Assembly (NCBI GenBank): GCA_025499705.1
Contig: JAFMVE010000013.1
Span: 55,361 to 119,360, forward strand
Direction: 5' to 3'
DNA length: 64,000 nucleotides
Origin: Carboxylicivirga caseinilyticus
GTDB taxonomy: Bacteria; Bacteroidota; Bacteroidia; Bacteroidales; Marinilabiliaceae
The notes below the pieces were generated by a model, which saw only the letters and a list, made by a program, of their open reading frames with translations, had not been told where the DNA came from and ran no database searches. The number at the start of each line of letters is the position of its first letter. Within the stretch, counting starts at the first letter, position 1. The position numbers and the translations under genes were made by a program. Shown here piece by piece: positions 33,960 to 42,849 of the stretch.

Positions 33960-35062
33960 TATTGACCAGGTATTGGAGGTGGAACACTTCCGAAAATACT
34001 ATTTAGCTCAGGTAGTTGACCTGCGGCTGTCCAGTTTGCCATTCCTTCGCGCCAAACCAATACATCTTTTGTAAGTTGGTTTTGCATCACCATCTGTTTT
34101 AATGTATTCATATCAAACGGGCCGGCTTGCTGACCATTAATAACTGCAAAGAAGGTGAGGGCAGGAGGTACCGGAGGAGGCGTTGACTGCGTTTGCTGCT
34201 GTTGTTGTCCACCGCCAAAGGTTTGCCCCATTTGGTTGGCCATCGCAAAGCCCATACCCATACCCATTCCGGCTCCGGCTGTTCCGCTTTCGTTTTCGGC
34301 TGCCTTTTCCATGGCTTTGGCTGCTTTCATCTGAGCCAGTTTATTTAAATCAATCGCATTTAATCGACTTAACTCAAATATCTCTTTCTTAATTTCTTCC
34401 GGCATTGATACATTCTCAACCAAAAACTTGGTGACTTCAATACCGTATTGTTCAAACTCAGGTCCAATTACTTTATGAACGTACTCCGATAATTCATTTA
34501 AATTACGGGCAAATGCTTCAACGGGTATTTCAGCTTCGGCAGCAGCATCGGTAAAGCGCGTCACAATCATACTTTTCAGTTGTTCTGCAATTTCTTCTGT
34601 TGTAAAATGTCCATCTGTTCCAACAATTTCTTTGATAAAAACAGGTGCATCTTTTACGCGAATCACATAGGTACCGAATGAACGAATTTCGAGCATACCA
34701 AAACGAGCATCACTGATCGTAATCGGATTTTTGGTACCCCATTTCTGAGCAGTAATATTTCGTGTATTTACAAAGTAAACTTCAGCTTTGAAAGGACTGT
34801 TAAATCCGTATTTCCAGCCTTTTAATGTGGAAAGTATTGGTAAGTTGGCCGTTGTTAGTTCATACATTCCGGGTTGAAACACATCGGCTAACTGGCCTTC
34901 GTTGATAAATACAGCAACTTGTCCTTCGCGGACAGTTAGTTTTGCACCGTTTTTAATTTCGTTCTGGTAGCGATCAAAACGATAAACCATTGTAGTGTTT
35001 GAATCATCGAGCCATTCAATAATGTCGATAAATTCGCCACGTATTTTGCTAAATAAACCCAT
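33959..35062 (-). CDS. SPFH/virion-core-like protein with GYF_2 domain (YdjI-like)
   Basis: A 367-residue cytosolic protein. ATG at 35062 opens MGLFSKIRGEFIDIIEW, the standard start of this family; an upstream in-frame start at 35134 adds non-homologous residues. An SPFH domain covers about 1-220 (EGQVAVFINEGQLADVFQPG is typical). A Gln/Gly-rich linker follows (GMGMGMGF, then GGGQQQQQTQ), then a C-terminal GYF_2 domain (FFAVINGQQAGPFDMNTL, VWREGMANW). Proteins of this class assemble on membranes; YdjI in B. subtilis recruits PspA under stress. No pspA gene is adjacent here. Confidence 0.87.
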   Translation of the reverse strand: MGLFSKIRGEFIDIIEWLDDSNTTMVYRFDRYQNEIKNGAKLTVREGQVAVFINEGQLADVFQPGMYELTTANLPILSTLKGWKYGFNSPFKAEVYFVNTRNITAQKWGTKNPITISDARFGMLEIRSFGTYVIRVKDAPVFIKEIVGTDGHFTTEEIAEQLKSMIVTRFTDAAAEAEIPVEAFARNLNELSEYVHKVIGPEFEQYGIEVTKFLVENVSMPEEIKKEIFELSRLNAIDLNKLAQMKAAKAMEKAAENESGTAGAGMGMGMGFAMANQMGQTFGGGQQQQQTQSTPPPVPPALTFFAVINGQQAGPFDMNTLKQMVMQNQLTKDVLVWREGMANWTAAGQLPELNSIFGSVPPPIPGQ

Positions 35063-35259
35063 TTTGTAATTTGTATTTAAGTTTAAGGTTATTCTTTTTG
35101 TAATTTGATTAAAGCATTCGTCAGCCTGTAACACAAATTAATATTGTGGTCAATGTAGTAAAAAATAAACATTTCTCTGGAGGCTAATTATAAAAAATGG
35201 AAAGTTTTGATTAGAAGTTTAAGTAGAATTGCTTTCTCTGATTCTGGGGTATAAAGGCT

Positions 35260-36294
35260 TTAATTGCTTCTGATAATTTTTACAATTCTATTATACATTA
35301 TTTCCGACATGTTCCAGTTGTATCCATCAAAATTCACAGTGTTTGTAAATTGAATAACAACAGCATCTACATCTTCATAATACCTTGCAATGGTCTGATA
35401 TCCGGGTATTAGTCCTGTGTGTTCAAATTTGTAAATTGAGGAATATATTTCCTGCTCTTCTTTGTTTTTAAAAACAGAACCATCATTGAGTGCCCGGATA
35501 AACTTAGCTAAATCTTCTGCCGTTGCCAGCATGGCATCGTTATCGTCAGTTTTTAGGTCGTATTCATAACCAACATAATAGCCGCTCATCACATCATCCA
35601 TATTTACATCATGAATGGAACCGTAAGTGTTTTTAAGATTCAGAGGATCTAAAATATTTTCTTTTAGGTATTGAAATTTGTTCTTACCACTGACTTTTTC
35701 GATAAGCTGTGATAGTAGCAAGTAATTAGTGTTGCAATATTCATAATCTGTATCAGGTTCGAAATTGGCAGGTAAATCAAGTACAAGTTCTAAACGCTCG
35801 TTATCGTTTGTTTTGGGATGAGCCCAATAATTATATGTCGAAGTATAATTGGGTATTCCGCTGCGATGCTGAACCATCATACGAATGGTGATTTTGTCCG
35901 AATTTTCAATTCTATCCTTTAAGTCTGGAAAATAATGTGCAAGATTTTGGTCTAGTGCTAATTGACCGTCAGAAACTAATTTGGCTATAGCTAAAGCCGT
36001 ATAAAGCTTATCAACACTGGCAATTTTAAATAATGAGTTCGGGTCGGCAGGAGTTTGGGTTTCTCTGTTTTTGTAGCCTGAAGTATAAAATTCGGAATGG
36101 TTACCTGTTTTATTCACACAAACAATAATCCCGTCAAATCCATAATCTGTTGCTTTATCAACTTGTTCCTGTATCGTTTGTGGCATTGGTGTTAGCCAGG
36201 CTATTACAATAGGCCACGGTACATAAAACAAAGAGATAGCAGTTCCCAGGAATAATAAAAATCTAATAATCCAAATTGAAGTCTTTTTTTTCAT
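35260..36294 (-). CDS. Serine hydrolase of the beta-lactamase/DD-peptidase fold
   Basis: A 344-residue protein with an N-terminal membrane anchor (about 8-32) and a class C beta-lactamase-like domain. The nucleophile motif SxxK is Ser93-Val-Asp-Lys96, the second motif is YCN in DYEYCNTNYLL (near 190), and the third-motif region is near HTGLIPGYQ (about 293). The family includes D-aminopeptidases, esterases and DD-peptidases; the substrate is not predictable. It is exported and monocistronic, with a hairpin-rich 117-base gap upstream. Confidence 0.85.
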   Translation of the reverse strand: MKKKTSIWIIRFLLFLGTAISLFYVPWPIVIAWLTPMPQTIQEQVDKATDYGFDGIIVCVNKTGNHSEFYTSGYKNRETQTPADPNSLFKIASVDKLYTALAIAKLVSDGQLALDQNLAHYFPDLKDRIENSDKITIRMMVQHRSGIPNYTSTYNYWAHPKTNDNERLELVLDLPANFEPDTDYEYCNTNYLLLSQLIEKVSGKNKFQYLKENILDPLNLKNTYGSIHDVNMDDVMSGYYVGYEYDLKTDDNDAMLATAEDLAKFIRALNDGSVFKNKEEQEIYSSIYKFEHTGLIPGYQTIARYYEDVDAVVIQFTNTVNFDGYNWNMSEIMYNRIVKIIRSN

Positions 36295-36411
36295 AGTAAT
36301 TAAAAGGTTGTGTAAGATTAATATTAGTGATTTGGTTCACTAAGTCATAACACACTTACTTTGTTGTTGTTTTGCGTGGTAGATATGATTAAAAATAATT
36401 TAAACTACGCT

Positions 36412-36906
36412 TTATCTTCCAATATACAATTCGTTGACTCTATTTAAGTCTGTTAAATTGGTGATTTCATAGAAATAGTTCAACTGCCATTGTTGAGAAA
36501 GCTGTGCCTGTTTGCTTTTTGCAACATCCCATTTAGGATAAACCCGAAATGCTCTTTTACCTTCTCTCTTTTCTGTTGATATTATTCCCTTATCAATCAA
36601 TACTGATTTTGGAAACACAAATTGCCCTAATTTTTTATTCATTCTGGTATTTACAATCAAATAGTCAAACTTATCATTGCAGTTAAAAGGTTGAATAGGA
36701 CTATTATTAATTCTTTTCCAAAAGGTAACGAATTGTCCGTTTTTTTTGGTTGTGATTTTTGCGCTTCTACTTATGATATGCCGACCATTCAATTGAAACC
36801 GACAAGCATCATATTCCTTACTTTCTTTTTCTGTTATGAAATTTGTTATTGTTAGGGAATGTTTGTCGTAAATATCTGTTTTAATCTGGCTTAAGTTTTT
36901 ATCCAT
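36412..36906 (-). CDS. MepB family protein
   Basis: A 164-residue cytosolic protein matching the MepB family (PF08877). Family-like segments are EYDACRFQLNGRHIISRSAKITTKK (about 31-55), QFVTFWKRINNSPIQPF (about 58-74) and GKRAFRVYPKWDVAKSKQA (about 117-135). MepB was named in Staphylococcus beside the MepA efflux pump, but its function is unknown. It is the first of a series of same-strand accessory genes running to 44 kb. Confidence 0.75.
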   Translation of the reverse strand: MDKNLSQIKTDIYDKHSLTITNFITEKESKEYDACRFQLNGRHIISRSAKITTKKNGQFVTFWKRINNSPIQPFNCNDKFDYLIVNTRMNKKLGQFVFPKSVLIDKGIISTEKREGKRAFRVYPKWDVAKSKQAQLSQQWQLNYFYEITNLTDLNRVNELYIGR

Positions 36907-36941
36907 TACTAATAATTAATGCATTGCAATATGGATAGCTA

Positions 36942-37427
36942 TTATTGAAATAAGTAATAACCTAAAGCAAAACCTAAAACGGCAGCAAATATTCCAACAA
37001 CAGTATTTCTTACTCTGTCATCTGAAACCCTATTATTCAAATTTTCTTCCTGATAGTATTCCGATTTAAATGGTTTTGATGATGGATCTTTATATTTTAG
37101 AAAATCAGCTTTACATCGATAACAGCTGCTCCATAAATCGGGCCTGGTCTCTTCTGTTATATTAATTAAATCAGCATTTATAGCACATCCTTCATTTTGT
37201 AATATCTCAATAGCGTGTGCTTCACTACAAGAAACTGAAATGCCTGATTCACCTAATATAATTTCTCCAATTTTTTCAATTGAATCGTTGTAGTTAATGA
37301 ACTTTGTTATTTGAATCTCACAATTCTTATAATCAGATTTCGAGATTTGATACCCATTTCTTACAATTCGATGTGAACAACTTGATATTGAAATTAATAG
37401 TACAATAAAATATAAAATTCTTTTCAT
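36942..37427 (-). CDS. Cys-rich lipoprotein, RcsF-like pattern
   Basis: A 161-residue lipoprotein (lipobox Cys in ISISSCSH, near 17). The middle holds CSEAHAIEILQNEGCAINADLINI and a CYRC pair, reminiscent of RcsF-type domains with disulfides and of related bacterial lipoproteins. A glycine-rich hydrophobic helix at the C-terminus (VVGIFAAVLGFALGYYLF) could span a membrane, which is odd for a lipoprotein. Function is unknown. The MepB-like gene follows 35 bases downstream. Confidence 0.5.
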   Translation of the reverse strand: MKRILYFIVLLISISSCSHRIVRNGYQISKSDYKNCEIQITKFINYNDSIEKIGEIILGESGISVSCSEAHAIEILQNEGCAINADLINITEETRPDLWSSCYRCKADFLKYKDPSSKPFKSEYYQEENLNNRVSDDRVRNTVVGIFAAVLGFALGYYLFQ

Positions 37428-37516
37428 CGTATTAGTAGGTTTTTAAATGATATTTTTCTTTTACTGAATAAGGCAGCCAGAATAGTGAACAGATTAATGC
37501 AATACTTTAAGCTTGT

Positions 37517-38638
37517 TTATAACTTTGGTAATAAACTTTTCATTCCGTTAGATGAAATAATCCACAGAACTCTTAACGTAAAAGTATTTCCTTCGAGTTT
37601 GGTACCCGATGGATTATCGAAGTCAAGATGCTGATAACGAAATTGAAAGGATAAATAGTTTTTATAGTTATATCTGTATCGATAACCCATACCTACACTA
37701 TAATTGGGAGACCAAAGAAACTTAGGGTCAATATCATTTTCATCATCTCTGGCAATAGCAGTAATTCTTTCACCACCAAGACCACCTGACAGATAATATT
37801 CTGAATTATTATAGGAGAGGAGGGTCCGCCCATATTCCAATCCAACATACATCCCGGTATATTCGTTTGTTGTAATTACTGAATTTTTGTAGAGTACATC
37901 GTATTCTTTTTTTGGTCCCCCAAACTTAAAATCCAGAAGCATATCAATAGAATTCTTGTTAAAAATTCCGCCAAATCCAAAACCAATTATTCCATTGTTA
38001 CCTATTGTGTTAACGGATTGATTAGTAATAAAAAATCCGGAATAGATCGTAAAAGTAAATTCTGGAAGATGTTTAATACTATCGACGAATTGCTCATACT
38101 GATTTTTAAATCGATTACCCGCATATTTGTCTGTTGCTAAATCAGATAATTTAGTTTTATTGGAGTAGAGATCAGTTATAAACTTTTCTTCCAGGGTTAA
38201 GTTCGTTTGATTTAAGATATCATTAGATAAAGATTCTAAGAAACTGTTATATAATCCATTTGTATAATCGCTTGGATAATATCTCGAATACATTCCGGAA
38301 TAGAATATATTATTTACTTTTCGTTTTCTGTAAGCCACCAGTTTCGTAAACAAATCATCATTGATATCCTTTTCATTGAAGGTTCGGTTCTTGATATTAA
38401 CCAGTGTTTTAGTCTGATACAATAAATCACTGATTCCACATCTGTTTTCCCAATATTCTAAAACATAATTCAGACTGTCATTTAATCCTCGTTGATAATA
38501 ATCGGGAATTAAGAAGGAGCAATTATATTCAATGTCAGGACAGCTAATATACCTTCGTGTCATTAAATGATCCAGATCCTGTGCATTGGCTGTCTGTAAT
38601 AAAACAATTATGGAAAAAAAGGTAATGATCTTCTTCAT
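37517..38638 (-). CDS. Exported protein with C-terminal outer-membrane barrel
   Basis: A 373-residue protein with a signal peptide ending TANAQ (about 19). Residues 20-195 are helical and polar; residues about 200-373 show the alternating strands of an outer-membrane barrel (IIGFGFGGIFN, YVGLEYGRTLL, YSVGMGYRYRYN, LSFQFRYQHLDF). The N-terminal part has paired cysteines. No family assigned. It lies in a run of same-strand genes of low recognisability. Confidence 0.6.
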   Translation of the reverse strand: MKKIITFFSIIVLLQTANAQDLDHLMTRRYISCPDIEYNCSFLIPDYYQRGLNDSLNYVLEYWENRCGISDLLYQTKTLVNIKNRTFNEKDINDDLFTKLVAYRKRKVNNIFYSGMYSRYYPSDYTNGLYNSFLESLSNDILNQTNLTLEEKFITDLYSNKTKLSDLATDKYAGNRFKNQYEQFVDSIKHLPEFTFTIYSGFFITNQSVNTIGNNGIIGFGFGGIFNKNSIDMLLDFKFGGPKKEYDVLYKNSVITTNEYTGMYVGLEYGRTLLSYNNSEYYLSGGLGGERITAIARDDENDIDPKFLWSPNYSVGMGYRYRYNYKNYLSFQFRYQHLDFDNPSGTKLEGNTFTLRVLWIISSNGMKSLLPKL

Positions 38639-38708
38639 ACAAAAGATGTCTATCTTTTAGGATGTTTGGGTGTTTAAATCACTCATAAATAACAATTTTG
38701 ATATTGCT

Positions 38709-39902
38709 TCAAAACAGAGTATATCCAAAAATTACTGATATTGTTTTATATTCACTACTAAAGTTCATATAATTTTGGAAAAGGTCTCTGTTTGTAAAAT
38801 ATCTCAGTTCAGCGCTATATCTATTTTGAAATTTATATCCTAAACCCAAAGCATAGTTCATTCCTGTTTTAATCTCTAAATCACCAGCGTTTTCAAATAA
38901 GAACTTTGAATTTCCAGAAAAATCCAAAACAAATGATCCATTAATAAAAACTTTAGAATTATCGTTCAAAAAGAAATAATGTCTTAGTCCAACAGGTAAT
39001 TCAACCGATTTATAGTCGGCAGTGGTAACATAATCGCCTGTTGCATGGTCTTTCTCAGATTTAAAATATTGATAGGTTGGTTCAATTATAATTGCCCATT
39101 TATTTCTATTGAATGGCAATACAAATTCACCTTCTATTCCGAGTCTAAATGTTGTTTCATTGCCAAAATCAGTATTTCTGTAACTGGATGCAGCGTTAAT
39201 AAAGGAGAGAGAAGTGGTATTTAAACCGGGTCTTAATGAAAGGTTGAAAGAGTTTTTGTTTTGTTTTCTTTCATAGGTGATGTATTCAGAATTATTGCAC
39301 TCGTTATAAGCCTTGAATATTTCTACCAATTCTTTCCTGCGGCATCGGGTGTTGTTTATTTGATTTTGCGTTAGGCATTGTGATTGCAAATGAATCCAAA
39401 GTTGTTGCTTAAAGCTCTCGTTAACAGCAACTTTATTTACACCTGTTTTGTATTCTTTATAAATTAATTGTTCAATTTCTGTAGTGTCGGTATTATAAAA
39501 GTAACTTGTTCCGATTCCATCTTTATACAAATATAAATTGGCTTTACCTTCAACTAAAACCTTTAAAAAAAGCGTCTCTTCTTTAAAGATTGGATTCCTT
39601 TGATCACTTAACTCCCCACTCTTATATTTTGACCTGTCAATATTTACAGTACTTCTAATATACTTTGCGTTATTATTGATTGTGAATTCTTTTACAGAGT
39701 TAATGGTGAGTTTTTTTTGTTCTCCCAATTCTGTTAATGTATAAGTAAACAAGGTTGGATTAAGGTCCCAATCATTGTTTTTGATAAAACATTCGACCTT
39801 TTGGTCGTTATTATCAATAAAATATCCTTTTTCAAAAGAAATTTGGGAATAACAGTTCAGGCTAAAAACTGTGATTAAAAGTAAGGTGATTTGGCTTTTC
39901 AT
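38709..39902 (-). CDS. Exported outer-membrane beta-barrel protein
   Basis: A 397-residue protein with a signal peptide ending NCYSQ (about 20). An N-terminal region of about 190 residues (FEKGYFIDNNDQKVECFIKN is a common opening in Bacteroidota) precedes a PorT-like barrel: FNLSLRPGLNTTSLSF, FRLGIEGEFVLPFNRNKW, YALGLGYKFQNRYSAELRYF, ISVIFGYTLF. The N-terminal part probably sits in the periplasm. No specific role can be given. Confidence 0.62.
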   Translation of the reverse strand: MKSQITLLLITVFSLNCYSQISFEKGYFIDNNDQKVECFIKNNDWDLNPTLFTYTLTELGEQKKLTINSVKEFTINNNAKYIRSTVNIDRSKYKSGELSDQRNPIFKEETLFLKVLVEGKANLYLYKDGIGTSYFYNTDTTEIEQLIYKEYKTGVNKVAVNESFKQQLWIHLQSQCLTQNQINNTRCRRKELVEIFKAYNECNNSEYITYERKQNKNSFNLSLRPGLNTTSLSFINAASSYRNTDFGNETTFRLGIEGEFVLPFNRNKWAIIIEPTYQYFKSEKDHATGDYVTTADYKSVELPVGLRHYFFLNDNSKVFINGSFVLDFSGNSKFLFENAGDLEIKTGMNYALGLGYKFQNRYSAELRYFTNRDLFQNYMNFSSEYKTISVIFGYTLF

Positions 39903-39993
39903 TGTTTAAAAATTGAATTTTTTAGTGCTGTGATGGTTAAATATAGTTAGTTATATTAAATTTTAAGTGTTTGTTAATTAGTATTTATTGATT

Positions 39994-40746
39994 TTATTCA
40001 ATGTTTTTTGCACATCTGAAACCAACAGCATAATCGCACCAATTACTGATTAATCCTTTTCTGTAAAATACTTTTTTGCACATTGCTCCTGAATGCCAAC
40101 TTCCTCCTCTGATGACTCTGTTTGATCCTTGCTGTGGTCCTTGCGGATTTTTATATTCACTCTCATTATAATAAGTCTCAGAAAACCTGTCAGCAGTCCA
40201 TTCCCAAACATTACCCGACATATCATACAATCCGTAACCGTTAGGTTGATAACTACCAACCGGTTCAATCAGGTTTTGCCATTCTGTAGTTTCCTGTTTA
40301 GCTCTTTCCTGATCTGATTGATCTCCATTGGGGAAGTCTTTCCCTATTAATCCACCTCTTGCCGCAATCTCCCATTCTGCTTCTGTTGGAAGTCTTTTAC
40401 CTACCCATTCGGCATATTTTTTTGCATCTCCGTAATTGATCCCTACAACAGGATAGTCAGGAAAGTCTTCTCCGCTTTTAAATATTTTTGTATTCCAGAA
40501 TTCCGGCAATTGGTAACCGGTCTCTTTGCAAAAGATTAGATATTCTCTGTTGGTAACCTCGTATTTATCAATTAAAAAGGAATCGATCTTTACTTTATGC
40601 TCCGGACTAAAACCTAATCCATTTTGCATATTATTACCAATTAAATATTCACCTCCCGGAATTAATGCCATTGTTGAATCCTTCTGAGCAATCGAAAGAG
40701 ATGTGGTAAATGCAAACCATAGCAGTATAGAATTAAACTTTTTCAT
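39994..40746 (-). CDS. SUMF1/FGE-sulfatase domain protein
   Basis: A 250-residue exported protein (signal peptide ending LSIAQ, about 20) made of one formylglycine-generating-enzyme-like domain. MALIPGGEYLIGN, DKYEVTNREYLIFC, RLPTEAEWEIAARGG, YGLYDMSGNVWEWTADR and RGGSWHSGAMC are standard. True formylglycine enzymes need two cysteines in the segment after RGGS; here the first position is not Cys, so it is likelier a non-catalytic or differently acting member. Location is periplasmic or extracellular. No sulfatase gene is nearby. Confidence 0.8.
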   Translation of the reverse strand: MKKFNSILLWFAFTTSLSIAQKDSTMALIPGGEYLIGNNMQNGLGFSPEHKVKIDSFLIDKYEVTNREYLIFCKETGYQLPEFWNTKIFKSGEDFPDYPVVGINYGDAKKYAEWVGKRLPTEAEWEIAARGGLIGKDFPNGDQSDQERAKQETTEWQNLIEPVGSYQPNGYGLYDMSGNVWEWTADRFSETYYNESEYKNPQGPQQGSNRVIRGGSWHSGAMCKKVFYRKGLISNWCDYAVGFRCAKNIE

Positions 40747-40858
40747 ATCCTGGGATTATTGGGTTTTTCTTTTTTACGTTTTAGATTGCTTTTATTGGAT
40801 GAGCAAAGCACACCTTGCATTATACCAGCGTCTTAATACACGAAGTTTTTGATATGAA

Positions 40859-41746
40859 TTATTCCAAGAAATTGTTCGAATCAACCATTATGTCTTTAAA
40901 AAAATAATCCCATGTAACTTTCTTCGTTAAGGCATTGCAAATTACATAGCAATTATAAGGATTTGATTTATAGCTAAATTTAATTTTGTAAACTCTATCT
41001 CCAATTCCAATCCGATCATTGAAATCAAGTTGTGTTAGGATTCTATGATTTAACAATTCTTCAAGTAAATAAGATCTCTTTTCTGGAATAGTTAAATCCT
41101 CAATACTTTTTACTTGATCAAGATAGATTTCCTTGAAGTTTATTGAAATTGAATCAGGTAATGCAACCCTTCGCTGGCTCTTAAATTCGCTCTCACTTTT
41201 CTTATACAATTTACCTTTATTATCGTTTTTATATTCTGAAACAGACTCATTAGTTTCAGCGTAATAGAATTTAAGATCAAGGGAATCAATATTAATATAG
41301 CGTGTCAAAATATCTATCCCCTCTGACTTAAAATCTTCCGAAAATAACTCATTGGGTATTGGGGAAGGTTGATCTTGACTAAATAATTCTTTATAAATAT
41401 AATGAGGTTCAATGTATGTATTACGATAATGCGCTCCCCAACTATTGCCACCGGATTTTATTGACATTTTATTTCTAAGTGGATGAATACTTGAAAAATA
41501 GTTGCGATAATGATTAAAAATAATGGAGTCTGAAATAGTTTCAACAAATGAAAAGTCTTCCAATATATAATCATCTGCATTAGTTATATTTTTAATAATC
41601 CAATTATTAGATAAATTCTTAAAATTGGTTTCATATTCAATAATTGAATCTCCAAATTCATAAATAGGCACGGTCTTTTGACCTAAACAAAATGACTCTT
41701 GAATTAGTAGTATGTATACAATGATAATATATATAATCTTCTTCAT
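40859..41746 (-). CDS. Exported protein of unknown function
   Basis: A 295-residue protein with a signal peptide (about 1-22, LLIQESFCLGQ) and no recognised domain. It is rich in Ser, Asn, Ile and Tyr with alternating strands in the C-terminal third (RIGIGDRVYKIKFSYKSNPY). Its gene begins 15 bases from the first attC-like element. Confidence 0.45.
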   Translation of the reverse strand: MKKIIYIIIVYILLIQESFCLGQKTVPIYEFGDSIIEYETNFKNLSNNWIIKNITNADDYILEDFSFVETISDSIIFNHYRNYFSSIHPLRNKMSIKSGGNSWGAHYRNTYIEPHYIYKELFSQDQPSPIPNELFSEDFKSEGIDILTRYINIDSLDLKFYYAETNESVSEYKNDNKGKLYKKSESEFKSQRRVALPDSISINFKEIYLDQVKSIEDLTIPEKRSYLLEELLNHRILTQLDFNDRIGIGDRVYKIKFSYKSNPYNCYVICNALTKKVTWDYFFKDIMVDSNNFLE

Positions 41747-41761
41747 TTTAAGATCTCTCTA

Positions 41762-41903
41762 GTGTTTGCTTTAACGGCCAGTGGAATGAAACGGCATGGG
41801 CGACGCTTGCTATATGTATCATGGTTTAGTTTTGCTATTAAAGTACAATTTTATCAGCATATCACTGAATCCTGCGATGGTTTATAACACATGTTAGCAA
41901 ACG
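41762..41903. repeat. attC-like inverted-repeat element 1
   Basis: The ends gtttgctttaac (41764-41775) and gttagcaaac (41893-41902) are inverted repeats broken by a 2-base insertion. The element fills the gap between two minus-strand genes and its right end is 3 bases from the stop of the gene at 41907. Its left end (tttgct..aacggcc, then gcatgggcg) is homologous to the left end of the element at 42641. Confidence 0.5.
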
Positions 41904-41906
41904 TTT

Positions 41907-42632
41907 TTATTTAATATTTTTTCCAGAAATCAGTTGTCTATTTACTTTTTGGTTGTTCATTATTGAATTCTTGAAGTCTTCAAAATTTTCATAATTATTC
42001 GGTGAATCTTTAAGTTGTTCATAAAGGAACGATTTGTCTGTTTGGGGATAAATTATGATAGTTTCACCAAACCTTAAATCAAAAAGTTTCATATTAAGTA
42101 GCAAAGTAGAATACCCATCAGGGCTTGCGAAAAATACCCAGTCAAATTCATTGTTTATTACTTCAAATGTTCCTTGTGCAGTCAAATAAGGATAATTTCG
42201 AGAGTCAACTAATGTTGTCTCTTCTGAATCCTTATCATTTGTTAAAATCAGTAAGGTTAGTTTATCTATTATTTTTTCGCTTTCAGGGGTTTCATATTCG
42301 CCAATTCTAACACCTTTAAAAACTGTAGAACCTATTTCAATCGAGAAAGGAATACTGGATACGGCATAGTTATATTCAGCTACTGGAAAAGGCGATTTGT
42401 TTAAAGGATAACTCTGAAAAATTTCGGAATACTTATTATATGTTTCAATGTCTTGATTAAATAGCTTTATGTCCCATTTAGTAGTATCAAGGTGTTGAAC
42501 AGCTCTATCGTTTAATTTTTCAATATCCCATTTCTTTTCATCAGCTGTTTGAGAAACTGAATTAGATTTTTCTCTCTCTTGACAAGAATGAAAGAGAATT
42601 CCCAAAATTATTATTAGTAACTTTTTTGTCAT
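41907..42632 (-). CDS. Lipoprotein of unknown function, bracketed by inverted repeats
   Basis: A 241-residue lipoprotein (lipobox Cys in LFHSCQE, residue 17). ATG at 42632 is chosen because it opens the signal peptide; a start at 42662 would lie inside the attC-like element. The mature part contains no recognised domain: a repeated WDIEKLNDRA/WDIKLFNQDI opening, then a mixed alpha/beta region with SPDGYSTLLLNMKLFDLRFG. The gene sits between gttagcaaac and gtttgctaac inverted repeats like a cassette. Confidence 0.5.
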   Translation of the reverse strand: MTKKLLIIILGILFHSCQEREKSNSVSQTADEKKWDIEKLNDRAVQHLDTTKWDIKLFNQDIETYNKYSEIFQSYPLNKSPFPVAEYNYAVSSIPFSIEIGSTVFKGVRIGEYETPESEKIIDKLTLLILTNDKDSEETTLVDSRNYPYLTAQGTFEVINNEFDWVFFASPDGYSTLLLNMKLFDLRFGETIIIYPQTDKSFLYEQLKDSPNNYENFEDFKNSIMNNQKVNRQLISGKNIK

Positions 42633-42640
42633 TTTCAAAT

Positions 42641-42845
42641 GTTTGCTAACGGCCTGCCGCATGGGGCGTAAGGGAAATTTAACCTTACTTACTTCTCAAA
42701 TTGCGCGGAGCCGAAGCGTTGGATTGGGTTTTATCTTTTCATTTTATTTTAAAGTCAAATCAACGATTTGGCGTTGTTCGCCGAAGTCGCTAACCTTCCA
42801 AACTGCTCTGAATCCCTTATGCACTATTGCGGTTTGTTAGGTATT
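42641..42845. repeat. attC-like inverted-repeat element 2
   Basis: About 205 bases with a long imperfect inverted repeat at the ends. CTAAC (42646-42650) faces GTTAG (42836-42840), CCGCA faces TGCGG, and gcgtaaggga (42666-42675) faces tcccttatgc (42813-42822). Nested outer and inner pairs are the layout of integron attC sites. On the minus strand it starts with ACCTAAC, fitting RYYYAAC, and lies 5 bases after the stop at 42850. Confidence 0.55.
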
Positions 42846-42849
42846 GTTT

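Noticed and set aside
42643..42840. 65-codon open frame on the plus strand
   Set aside because: It coincides with the attC-like inverted-repeat element and has no protein-like pattern.
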